64,000 nucleotides of DNA, from positions 19,096,001 to 19,160,000 of the forward strand of contig CM114274.1 of the NCBI GenBank assembly GCA_050084515.1, written 5' to 3'. The position numbers and the translations under genes are program-made. Origin of the DNA: Blasia pusilla. Taxonomy: Eukaryota; Marchantiophyta; Marchantiopsida; Blasiales. Below are positions 37,027 through 47,489 of this stretch, piece after piece. Each line of letters opens with the position of its first letter. Positions within the stretch are counted from its first letter, which is position 1. The notes under the pieces were generated by a model. That model saw only the letters and a list, made by a program, of their open reading frames with translations. It was not told where the DNA came from and did not search any database.

Positions 37027-38259
37027 TTAAGAAGTTGACGTGAACTTACAGATGTCTTCATAATCAACAGCAGGTAGAACTCGGCCATCATATTTACCCT
37101 TTTCTACTTGGACCTTTGCTGCGAATTTCGTTGTGTCTATACCAAGCAACCTTGCATTTGATCCTCTGTAGGCACCGTTGACAATCCTCACCAGTCCTCC
37201 TAATTGTGGAAGTACGGTCTCAAGCTCTTCCTGATCTACTTTTAATACATCTCCACTTTCAAGCATCTTGATCTCCCCTACATACTTGCTGATGACCCTC
37301 ATTACCACTCCCTTCTCTTTGTAATATCCTTTTCCAGCTAGAGCTTTACTCATGACTTTCACCACGAGGCCCTCGCATAGCCAGTAGTCTTTCCTATTTG
37401 ATTTCTCTTTAGCTTCCTCCTGCTCCCGCATAATATCTGCGAGAGCATCCGCAGCATCCCTCCTTCGCTGATGCTGCTCATTTGCTTTACCAGCAGAACC
37501 GCTCGTCGCCCTTTTCTGTTCTGCAAACTCCTCATCTCCATCGTGAAAAACGCTGGGCTTTGGCGGACGGTGATTTCCGTTGCTTGACAGCTCTGCTCTT
37601 GCTTTCACGGTTGCTGCTCCAATAGAGAACACAACTTTCTCCTCTGCACCTTCATCCCTGGGCAGAATGTCCGTCTTCTCGACCTCATCTCGAAGATGCT
37701 CTGGCTTCGCCGACTTCGTAGCCCTTTCAATCTGCTCTGATATGATCCTTTCTTGTCTTTCCTCATCTGCAACGTCTGCCCGTTGCCTCTTTTTGTTCAA
37801 GCTCTCCTTCAAGAGGGTCTCAGGTTCCCTATCTACGAGAGCCATGAACCATCCCTTGGGAGTCTCGTCCACTTTGCACTTCCCTGTCCGACCTAGGTAT
37901 TTGACAAAGTCTGTAAGAGTCGCCCAATTCGTCGAATTCATATGTACATGATGCCGATTGGCAATATACTCATTGTAAACAACAGTGGCAGCAACTCGAC
38001 TAAAGCGGTGGCTTCTTTTCAGGTGTTCCATAAATGTCTCTTCAAATTCTTCCGAATAACCATCCACGATGCGATCAGGATTTTGGCCGAAAACCTCCAT
38101 CTGGCGCTGATGGCTTTCCGACATACAGTGACACTTGAAGCCATTCTCATCACGACACTGCTTTTGGCACATCTGGCAATACCATCGGAGCTTTTGCAAT
38201 CCCTTCGCTTTGATTCTATTTGCTATTGCTTTGGGCGTCAGAAACTCATTCTTCCCCAT
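37027..38259 (-). CDS. KIN17: KIN17-like DNA/RNA-binding protein, 410 aa
   Basis: Single open frame starting MGKNEFLTPKAIANRIKAKG, the conserved KIN17 opening. A C2H2 zinc finger (Cys28, Cys31, His44, His50) is followed by the KIN17 winged-helix domain to about residue 160 (including VDGYSEEFEETFMEHLKRSH and FVKYLGRTGKCKVDE). A charged coiled middle follows. The C-terminal tandem SH3-like/KOW region (from about residue 290) contains GLVVKVMSKALAGKGYYKEK and GLVRIVNGAYRGSNARLLGI. The family is nuclear and linked to DNA replication/repair and pre-mRNA splicing. Length matches plant homologues (about 410 aa). The last codons overlap a GTAAGT donor (exon end 37050), so the true C-terminus after DYEDIC may come from a further exon. 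Genes on either side are not related by pathway. Confidence 0.96.
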   Translation of the reverse strand: MGKNEFLTPKAIANRIKAKGLQKLRWYCQMCQKQCRDENGFKCHCMSESHQRQMEVFGQNPDRIVDGYSEEFEETFMEHLKRSHRFSRVAATVVYNEYIANRHHVHMNSTNWATLTDFVKYLGRTGKCKVDETPKGWFMALVDREPETLLKESLNKKRQRADVADEERQERIISEQIERATKSAKPEHLRDEVEKTDILPRDEGAEEKVVFSIGAATVKARAELSSNGNHRPPKPSVFHDGDEEFAEQKRATSGSAGKANEQHQRRRDAADALADIMREQEEAKEKSNRKDYWLCEGLVVKVMSKALAGKGYYKEKGVVMRVISKYVGEIKMLESGDVLKVDQEELETVLPQLGGLVRIVNGAYRGSNARLLGIDTTKFAAKVQVEKGKYDGRVLPAVDYEDICKFTSTS

Positions 38260-39199
38260 TTCTCTAGATTTCTCTCTCTCTCTGTGCTTGTTTAGGGCTC
38301 AGAAGTCTGCGGAATGGCGCACGGACGTTTACTGTCTGTGTTTTGCCCGCTTTTCTTCAATCTTTTCATGACGCAACCCTGGAACGATGGGCGGGGATAT
38401 TTCTTCACTAACCCCAGGTATCTGGAGAGGAAAACCTCACCACAGCAAAAAGGAGGGATTCAGACGTCTGAGAAATGGACAGGGAACTCACTTGTGACCA
38501 GTTTCGCGCAGTTTCTTCATATGCCCCCACTCCGATGAGCAAGAGTCAGGAGACGTCCTCCGGATCTACGTTGGTATCCAAAGGCCCTCTCCACATCTCC
38601 CTCTGCAGCGTTTCTTGCTCGTAGGCTCAATTTCCAACAATCTCTTCATCTGAACGCACACTTACGAACATGGAGATTACTTCACAATCTGTCCCAGTGT
38701 GCATAGGCAGCCCTAACCACACGAAGGAAATTTAGCACAGACGAGAAGGTAAAATTTTAAACGGACCCGTTCCTAGTTTCGAGAGGAACCCGAACTAGAC
38801 AACTACTGCAACCCCTCATACGGAGCGGAGTGAGTGTGTGATACTTTCTCGGAGGATACCCACATTAAAGAACACTTCTCATAAGCTGAAACCATTGGAA
38901 AACTTAAGGGGTGATGGAAAACCAATCAAAAATTAAAAAAAAGTTACAACCGTAGTTGAAGCGAAGCCCACGACCGACCCGGAAAAAGGAAAGGGCATCT
39001 GCTAAAGCTAACCAATAGCTCACCAACAACACGCACTATTTCTACGTGGGCTTCTAAGTGTAGACGTCTCCCATAGCCTAAGCTAGCCGCAAAAACCCAT
39101 TGGTTTGAGAATGCTGCAAAATTATGGAGATCCAATTTTTACGATAGAGAATCGCACCAAGTTGTTGATAACTCATTTCTCCATGGGAGATGATGGGCG
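38260..39199. other. KIN17 upstream region and LINE downstream flank
   Basis: The first part is the KIN17 5' flank, with a short CT-rich leader just before the ATG. From about 38.9 kb the sequence resembles the 3' tail of the adjoining LINE. No further gene seen. Confidence 0.45.
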
Positions 39200-39453
39200 T
39201 AATCCGTGAGGAAAGAGTCAAACCTCTCCCCCATAGCCCCGTACATCTCTATGGCTAGGGGATGAATCAATGTCCATCGTGACGTCAATTAATTGTAGAG
39301 ATGGGTCTTTGTCACCGTTGTTATCGCTCCTTGTAGCAATCTCCCTTATGCTACCACTTGGGCTTGCATAGCCTCCCGCGTAGGATCCGTCACCACCACC
39401 TCAGCCTCTCGTGTCATAAAAAGACGAGTACGGATAAGGAAATCCCGCATTAA

Positions 39454-39456
<3 letters not shown>

Positions 39457-39526
<70 letters not shown>
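39457..39526. repeat. (CT)35 microsatellite inside a LINE frame
   Basis: An uninterrupted 70-nt run. On the minus strand it encodes alternating Glu-Arg after the LINE block ending CESGFHM, so it expanded from a coding GAGAGA stretch. Confidence 0.97.
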
Positions 39527-39531
<5 letters not shown>

Positions 39532-40831
39532 TGGAAGCCACTCTCACAAGCAGTATTGAACATGATATCCCGCATAGCATCGTCAATGTCAATCCTCTCA
39601 CCCGCAACTGGACAGCGTGTTAAATGCACACCAAGTGGATCCAGACTCTGGTAACACTCATAGTGTGTCGAACCAGCCACTGATGGTTGGGAGAGGCTCA
39701 ATCGAAACCACATCGTTGTGATGTAGGTAAGTAGTTCGATATGGAAAACCAAGATGAGGGGAAGAGCCTCTACCCATGAGCTTGCCCCCTTTCCGGAGCA
39801 AGAGCAAATAAGGGCCAAAATCTCCATGGGAATATCCCCGTCGGACATAGTGACTCTAAGAACGGTCTCAAAGTGGGCTTCTATCAAACAAGATTGGAGC
39901 CCAGACTCACCAGAGGTAAGTAGGGAGGAGAAAGTAAGGAGTTTGGCTCTAGCCTCATCTAGAAGGGAATCTCTACATGCTCTAAGGGAAGACTATAGTG
40001 AGAGAATGCCATCCTCAACCTAGGACACATATTGTAGAAGAAGTGGTCTATCCCTAACCATAAATCTAAAGCAAAAAAAGGGTGTCGCAATGGCCCAACT
40101 CCCCAAAAAAGCCGAGGGCGCCACTAATTCTGTCGAGAGAAGACCTACTTTACCAAAGGCAATCGGCTAAGAGGCTTATCTATGACTAGCTCCCCCATAG
40201 GGCACTCAAAGGAGTTGGGTCCTAAAAGGTACCCAAACACATGTATAATCTTCCTATTAAATGATCTATAAAGGGTCAAAAGGTGATTAGACATCCAAAC
40301 AATTCTAGTGAGATAACTAGATCGACAAGCAAAACAAAAAGAGAGAATGCTTCAAGAAACTTGAGGGTTACCAATCCTCGTGAGATCATCGACGTGGAGC
40401 ATATATAAGAGTAAGATTAAGAGCCGTTGGTAAGTTCCGCTGCCACGAAACTCAAAATAAAGTCCTCGCTCTCGAGTGGGACTCCGAAGACGCGCAACTC
40501 TTCAACAAATGTCATGAATCCGCCAGGTAAATGAAGATCATTGAGTAGGCCTGATGGAGACGAAGTCTTGCACTTCCCCACCTGCACCACGAGGCCGACC
40601 CGTGCCACATGTGCATGAGTGCTAAAATGCAAGGATAACTAGATCTCCAACCCACAATAGGAGTATCACCTACCAACGAGGGAAAAATACAATCTTGAAA
40701 AGCCTCCATCGTAGAAAGAACCACCCAGTAATGAGCCAAAGCAAACAATATACCACCCAAAGATTCATCTTAACGAGTCCTAATGGCGGACTCCAAAACC
40801 ATGACCTCCTCCTCAAACCGACCATGGTGGA

Positions 40832-40834
40832 AAT
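40832..40834. repeat. Target-site duplication AAT (left)
   Basis: AAT immediately outside CACTA at 40835. The same AAT follows TAGTG at 57216-57218. CACTA elements make 3-bp duplications. Confidence 0.8.
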
Positions 40835-40855
40835 CACTAGAACAATTCCATAGTT

Positions 40856-41590
40856 TTATGACTGGCTCATATGACTTCCTCAAGTCATATATGCCTTAAA
40901 ATGACTGGAAATGACTGATGACTCATGGAGTCATAAAAGCCTAATCATCTACCATACCATGACTCGAGTCATTTTAGGATGAAAGACCTAGTCATTCATT
41001 TAAATGAGTGACACGTCACTAAAGTTATATAATATGACGACCATATCAGCATATGACGTGGCAAGTCGTCAAGTACGACTACTTAAATCATGACACATGT
41101 CACATTGTATGAGTCAACTGTAGTCATATTGTTCGGAGAATTTCATAAAAATGACTTCACATTCAATTCTATGACTAAGCTTTCAAATATGACTAAGTCA
41201 TATTGATCATTTTGTTTCTTCTAAATGACTTTAAACGGTTATATACGACTCAATAAATGACACGGTCTTTGTGCATGACTCAAGTCTGACTACTTTGTAT
41301 GACTCCATGCTTTGTGAATATGACTAGGAACTTAAATATGTGATTGTTTTAAATGACTCCATATTTTTTTAATACACTTTTTCTTATGACTAGAATCTAA
41401 CTTCTATATGATTGATATTTTGCATGAAAGGTCTGAATGACTCCACGATTCATTAATATGAGTGCATGATAGATGAATATGACTAGGTACCTACATATTT
41501 GACTTTTATGACTAGAGTTTGGCTACATTATATGACTGAATGATTTATGACTAATATGATTCATATGATATTCAAATGACTTCAAGATAT
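40856..41590. repeat. Left subterminal repeats of the CACTA element
   Basis: Dozens of ATGACT/AGTCAT hexamers in both orientations, often as TATGACT. Such arrays in En/Spm-type elements bind the TNPA/TNP1 protein. Confidence 0.85.
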
Positions 41591-41997
41591 GGGAATTAGA
41601 AGTAGGTCTCATGATAGAAGGCTAAGGTTCTCTTTGCAGAATGTAGCCTATCCATTCATGCATTGATTCTCACAAGGCATCGATAAACTAACCAAATCAA
41701 GGGAAAGGTGGAGATTTTAGTTCAGACACTCCATTCATCAACTGAGAATGCGGTGTTAAAACAAATATCTGATTGGAAACTACTAACTGTCCAATTCAGG
41801 AAGTAGAATAAAATTTTGTACTCTCATATTGAAGAAAAGTAAATTCAGCAACAAAGAAAGTGGTCATAAAGATTACTACAAGTAATCAACAGTGAACTCT
41901 GTGGAGAGTTTGAGATTTCATAGAGAACGAGTCAAAAAAACATGCACTACTGTAAGTAAGTATTGTCTACATGTAGGCATGAACGTCTAATATTAGC

Positions 41998-42273
41998 CTA
42001 TGATTTCTTCAAATTTACTTGAGGCCAAAGTATTGAACCTCCAAGAGCATCACCCAGAGTGTATTGGGGTGGCATATCAGCCTCATTTGGCTGCCATAAC
42101 TTATGATCCAAGAATGCAAGATGGACAATCTTCAGATCCACCCGTACCACCCCCGATGGGATATCACTCCCATGAAATTTGTGTTGTCCACTCATGCCAG
42201 TTACAACACCAGTGCCCAAAATTGTCCTACTGAGCTTGGGCTTTAGGAGTTGAACCTCATCGCCCACATGAAT
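41998..42273 (-). pseudogene. TNP1-like transposon protein, C-terminal exon
   Basis: A 92-codon terminal exon after an acceptor-like TTTGCAG. It starts IHVGDEVQLLKPKLSRTILG and ends YTLGDALGGSILWPQVNLKK. The TLGDALGG-I-WP ending is the hallmark of the TNP1/En-Spm protein domain. It lies nearest the 3' end of the element, as expected for the second gene. Upstream exons are only partly clear. Confidence 0.7.
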
Positions 42274-42689
42274 CTGCAAACCCAAGATCCCCGAATGAGT
42301 CTTTGGAGGAGACAAATGCATCAAGTTGGTGTTGGACATATAACACAACACATTATTAGTTACAATTCTTTCAATTGAAATATTGTAGCACTTGAATAAA
42401 GTTCTGATTATCATGCCAAGCAAGAAAGTTTTTCTTCCAAGTCCACGTGCATACCTTCCCAGTGTATTTTTTGTTGCTTCTTGACTTTACATCGCTGTCA
42501 TGTTCACTACTTGCAACTTGAATGACGTGAGAATGCACTCTTGTAACACGTCTCTTTTTGTTTGGAGAAGACTCTTTCTCCCCAGCAATGAAACCTGCAT
42601 AGTACAAAAGGATAGTAAAATAAAGGAAAAGTAATTTTGTTATGTTGAATGTACATCCATAGAAGGCTACTGATATATAGCTATAATAT

Positions 42690-43110
42690 CAGAGAGGGAA
42701 ATATACCAAGCTGGAGCTTGACATTTACTTGTTGTACATACTTGTTGTACATAATCTCTTGCTGTAAAAAAATTGAAGATCTCTTTGAATCTATAGTAAG
42801 TGTAAGGATATACCAAGCTGGAAATTGACATTAACTTGCTGTACATATTCTCTTGCTGGAAAAAAACGAAGATCTCTTTGAAACTATAGTAAGTGTAAGG
42901 ATAACAAAAGTAGAGAGGGGAAGAAAAGGAAATCTGAGAGGGTTGTTGTTTTAGGTATGTTGTCAAAGCAAACAACGATACACAAAACTGGAACTTCACA
43001 TTTAATTGTTGTACATTATCTTAAACCATAATGCATTGAAGATCTCTTTGAAACTATAGAAAGGGTAGGGATAACAAAAGAACGGAGGGGAAGAAAACCA
43101 AACCTGAGAG
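42690..43110. repeat. Three direct repeats inside the transposon
   Basis: GAAGATCTCTTTGAA recurs at 42775, 42868 and 43038, each preceded by a related CTGGA...TTGTACAT block. Probably intronic or spacer DNA of the TNP1-like gene. Confidence 0.7.
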
Positions 43111-43415
43111 AGTTGTTGCTTTAGGGTTTTCAGAAGGCGAGCAGGGTTTTGATTCGTTTGCCTTCTTGACTATCACACAACAACAATATTTATAAGAAAC
43201 TAAAAGAATCTGCACTTACAAAGGATATAATTTTTATAAACCAAATCAGGATTTTCTAAACTCAATACTTATGAGCTCGAATCCCTTTAGTTTGCCCATC
43301 TAAGTCTCTTGATACCTCCTTATGAGCATCCAAAACATCTACTCCAATATTTGAAGGGCCATCCTTGACACGAGCAAGATGTGCCATGTAATTTCAAAGG
43401 AAAAATTATCAATTT

Positions 43416-43766
43416 CTAATAATTGCACCAATGCTTGAAAAGACACGAACTTGAGAGAGGACTCTTACCTTCTTGCTGACTCATAATATGAGTCTTAGAA
43501 GGACCACATGTATTCACTTTAGGTCTCCTCTTCTCTGAAAGCTTGTTGATCATATCAACAAGCATGGAAAAGGCCTCTTTTTGTTCTTTCTGGTTTTTTT
43601 CCAACTTCTCCTCAATCAAGGATTCGTAGATTGACATCTTCTTCTCCAAGAGGAGTTGGTTCCTCTCCAATTTTTGCTCAAGATCACCCTTGATGACACC
43701 CATATCTGCATTCCATTTCTTCTCTACCTTCAGAAGTTGAGTGGTTATGCTTGACTCTGCACTCAT
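43416..43766 (-). CDS. Coiled-coil segment of the TNP1-like protein
   Basis: A 116-codon frame, with heptad-like LEQKLERNQLLLEKKMSIYE and LIEEKLEKNQKEQKEAFSML. It lies in the same orientation as the transposase, between other TNP1-like pieces, and is probably one exon of that gene. No independent function is implied. Confidence 0.5.
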   Translation of the reverse strand: MSAESSITTQLLKVEKKWNADMGVIKGDLEQKLERNQLLLEKKMSIYESLIEEKLEKNQKEQKEAFSMLVDMINKLSEKRRPKVNTCGPSKTHIMSQQEGKSPLSSSCLFKHWCNY

Positions 43767-44526
43767 CTGAAAAATAAAATGATATCCATATAGTTAGTAT
43801 GTTCCCTGCAAATATATAGCTCCAACTCAAGGCTATATCAGTCTTTGTATGAAGATAAATCAAACACTATCATAAGTCATATTTAACTCGGTAGCATTAT
43901 ACTCTCTCGGGAACCTCCAGTGTAAAGGCTATCACTCGCTGCTGGTGTTTGCCCTTCAGGTTCTTTCGTGGTCAAGGGTACTGTCGCACCTCCTTTCTAT
44001 TGGTAAGATTACATACAAACCAATGAAAGTGAATATATCAGGTGGTGAAAAAATCTACAATGTATCTACAAACCTCACAATACATCGGAAATAATTCACA
44101 CATAATTATAGCTAACTTACAAGACTCTCTTGTTGTGGAATTGGTCTATTTTCAGTAACACCTACATTGCTTTGTGTGGTTGATCCACCTCTGCCCTATA
44201 CATGGAGAAACCCAACAATACAATTAGAATCACTAACATTGACAAATATTAACAATCTGAACACCAAAGTGCAGAAATCATAAATATAAAAGAAATGAAA
44301 GCTAAGGATAACTTACAGAAAACCCCTCTAAACCTCCCCGTCCGTTGTGATTTAAAGTCATAACCTTTGATCTTACGTTCCCCATCTTTTGGGCCTTCAA
44401 CATACCCTCTTCAGAAAGCCAATAATCTACCAAACGGACCCATGCATCTTCCTTAGCATCAGGGTGCTAAGGAATATGCTTTCATCGTGGACTGTTCTGT
44501 TTTTAATAATTGTGCACATTTCTTCT

Positions 44527-44870
44527 TCAAAAAGTCCAAACATAAAGATGGTGTCCCAACATATGTGTACGCACTCTCAATGTGCTTGCGAACTGTGCCA
44601 TATTAATAGCCTCTTGCCTACTCATCTCGACACATGATAAGTCGAGATAGCGTAGGATCCATACCTTTAGGTCATTCAACCATGGCTCATAACCGGGCAC
44701 CTTCGTCTTTGGAACCCTAGTAGGCAACAATTCACATCTAGGTAGTAGGTTTTGGTCCTTGCGTTGAGCCACATCACGGTTCCACAAATCTCTCTTGGTC
44801 CTACTTCTCCTCGCACTTGCCCTATCACCTGAAGAAATGAAAGGCGCAAGAAAATCAATTTAGACATGCA
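44527..44870 (-). CDS. Unassigned transposon gene exon-like segment
   Basis: Minus-strand open frame including YEPWLNDLKVWILRYLDLSC and IGQVRGEVGPREICGT in a neighbouring frame. Position between TNP1-like pieces suggests it is part of that gene, with frame changes or introns not resolved. Confidence 0.35.
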
Positions 44871-45367
44871 CGTGTTACAAAATGTAGGGAATAAAAGACC
44901 AGATCACTAACCAATTGTACCCAACATTATTGGTCGACATTTAGACCATGCCTCAAAAGCGACTACATGTGGACATACCCCCACTTTTATTTCTGGGTTT
45001 GGAGAGACTAGGGACCATGAAAGACTGACTGTCACTTTGATGCGAATGTACACTCGTCCCAACAAATCTCAATGGCCCATCAGAAAATATTGAGTCAGAA
45101 CCTTCTCCTGCAGTTGGATAAGGGGGCGGAGGGCATGGTGCTCCATCCTGTCTACAGATGGAGATAACACTCTTACATCCTTCATCAACACTATAGACAA
45201 GAAATCAGGACTTCACAATCTGAAAAAACACACCGAAGCAGGAAAGGATAATGGCCACTTTTCGAGTCATCATGAGAAGATCAAGAGTTCAAGAGTTATC
45301 ATTCCTTAAAAATAGAGAATTTGATCACAAATACACAATGTGGAAAGAAGGTTACAGTTGGTGTTGC

Positions 45368-46246
45368 CTATGGTTGGCCTGAAGAACCAGGTTGAATGGG
45401 TCCCCATTGCTGTTGACTCCCCATCGGTGTAAAAGTTTGTGTATGAAGACCCAATTCGGCGTGAGATCCAGATGGTAGAGATGGTTGGGTATTGCCTACC
45501 CAGGGGCGTTCTACAACTCCAGGTTGTGACCAAGACATGCCTCCAGGCCATTGGCCTTGAGCAGTCATGTGTCCAGCTGTAGGAGTTTGTTGACCCCATT
45601 GTGGTCGGGGGGAAGGGTTAAGGGGCAAGCCATAAGAGCCGTGTGGGCCATGATTCAACATCGACAGCTCGCGCTCATGAGTGTACCACCTTGCACCCAT
45701 TGGTCCACCCCAGTATTGGCTACCACTCTCTGACCATGGGGGATATTGCCAACCCATTTATGATCTCCCACTTTGGCCTGAATCATGTGCCTTATAACTG
45801 GCATGAGATTCGTGGAATTCTCTCCCTCCAATACCCTGAGCATATGAAAGAGAAATAAAAGTTAGTGTACTATAATAAATAAACACAAAGATTGGAAGAA
45901 TTATGTATCCCACACAAAATCTTACTGAAGATGGTATATAACATATCATTGTAGTTACCCTTTTGACTTGGATCAGATGGAATGTCGGCCCAGTATCCTT
46001 ATTCACAAATGGAGGATCATGTACATCTTCCTCCTCATCATTCTGGTATTCTGAATCTTCAGTTGGCATATAATATGGATCTTTCATTTTGTTATCCTTA
46101 AGGCTTTCAAGCATTGAAGGACCTGGTAAGCTCTCCAAGACCTTTGATGTCAATCTCAAACTTCGTCGCTTTTCCACTACCTCTGCCACTATTGCTCTAC
46201 AACATGAGGCTTTCTTGGATGCCTTTGCTGGTCTCAGCCTTTCCAA
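45368..46246 (-). CDS. Low-complexity and basic exons of the transposon's second gene
   Basis: Two adjoining minus-strand open stretches. 45368-45757 is Gly/Pro/Gln/Trp-rich (MGWQYPPWSESGSQYWGG). 45758-46246 includes basic EVVEKRRSLRLTSKVLESLP followed by an acidic stretch. Such low-complexity and basic regions are common in TNPA/TNP1-type proteins. Splicing is not resolved. Confidence 0.4.
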
Positions 46247-46384
46247 ACAATGATTTCATCATCAATCATCTATGGAAGATCATGCAAGTCTCATTTTCTA
46301 CGAATAAGGAAACTACATGCAAGAAGGAATGGAAAACCATGCAATATTATTGCAATTCACATCTCATGGAAGGTAGTGAACTAC

Positions 46385-47236
46385 TTACTCTGAGGGAATA
46401 GCACCAAGAATTTTTGCTGCTCTTCTTTTGTTTTCCCTTATCTTCCGTGCCCGTTCTTGTTCAATCGGGAGTAGAGCATGAAGGTCCTTATCCAGTAGGT
46501 CTGGACTCTCAAATCCATCACCAATATAAGAGTTCTCCAAGTTTGAAGAGTTTTTGGGCGTATTAGGATGTCTTAAGTTGTCATTACCTTGACCATCTGG
46601 CTCCATTATAATGTGCAGAGGTGATGTTTCTCTCTCATAAGTCATTGCCTCTCTTTCAAAACCCTTAGATGTTTCTTGCCCCTTTGTACTCAAATCATAA
46701 GCCACCACATTTTTGCTGAGATCAGCCCTCTCCATGGTTGCACTCAGATCTGAAAGATGCCCTATAGAATCGGGTCTACACACACTTGACGTATTACTAC
46801 TCTCTCTGACTGTAGATGCAGTGGAAATCCTATTTTGCATCTCGTAATTATTTTCCTGGCCTTGGTCAAGTTCCCTTGTCTGCCCTATCTTATCCTCTTG
46901 TTCATGTGCATTTGCACATTTCAATTCACCATCAGCAACAATGCTTTCATCACCCTTGATATTATCCTCTCTAGGGACATTCTCTACATCACTCGGCAAG
47001 GGCCCCCATCTCTCATCAATAAGATCATCATACACCACGAAACGATACACACATATCTCACTCTTGTTCTTGTGACGTCTCCACTTCAAGGCCCAAGCCT
47101 GATGATTCAGCCCATCAAGAAGTTCCCCACTTGCATCACGTAGGCCTTCAGAAGCAAGAATAGCCTCAAGGTCTGATCGAGTTCCCCCCTTACCACCTAT
47201 TGTACTACCTTGGAGGGCATATGAATGGCCCTCCAT
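46385..47236 (-). CDS. Transposon-encoded protein of unknown role, 283 codons
   Basis: Open frame from MEGHSYALQGSTIGGKGGTR to AAKILGAIPSE. The N-terminal part is ordered; the middle is acidic and Ser/Thr-rich. The end IEQERARKIRENKRRAAKIL resembles the short basic motif found in proteins carried by plant DNA transposons. It lies just downstream of the TNP2 gene on the same strand, so it is probably the start of the second (TNP1/TNPA-like) gene. Confidence 0.5.
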   Translation of the reverse strand: MEGHSYALQGSTIGGKGGTRSDLEAILASEGLRDASGELLDGLNHQAWALKWRRHKNKSEICVYRFVVYDDLIDERWGPLPSDVENVPREDNIKGDESIVADGELKCANAHEQEDKIGQTRELDQGQENNYEMQNRISTASTVRESSNTSSVCRPDSIGHLSDLSATMERADLSKNVVAYDLSTKGQETSKGFEREAMTYERETSPLHIIMEPDGQGNDNLRHPNTPKNSSNLENSYIGDGFESPDLLDKDLHALLPIEQERARKIRENKRRAAKILGAIPSE

Positions 47237-47489
47237 TATGAAAGGTTCTGTTGAAAAATGTCGTCAAGGAGTTGAATCAGGAGAGTTATCATGCATGATT
47301 GACAAATGCAAACATCTCACACAAAGGTTAAACTAGAACCATGACTTTTGACTCGCTTCTCAAAGCAAACTGCATGTATGTCTAATATTTGAACAAAAGG
47401 AAAATTAAATCTCTACATCCTCTTCGGAGCTCTCTTCTTCATAAAGCACCTCTGTGGACACGTGGATGATAGGGACATTATTACAATCT

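Larger units (their letters stand above)
39200..40834 (-). pseudogene. LINE (non-LTR) reverse transcriptase, 3' part
   Basis: Minus-strand frames carry the second half of a LINE RT: LGGILFALAHYWVVLSTMEA and FQDCIFPSLVGDT (the position usually held by the catalytic DD). The usual C-terminal block follows: SLDPLGVHLTRCPVAGERID with DDAMRDIMFNTACESGFH. It has frame breaks and an in-frame TAA at 40770-40772. The upstream half is at 57219 onward, separated by the inserted CACTA. A long CT run lies within the reading frame. Confidence 0.82.
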
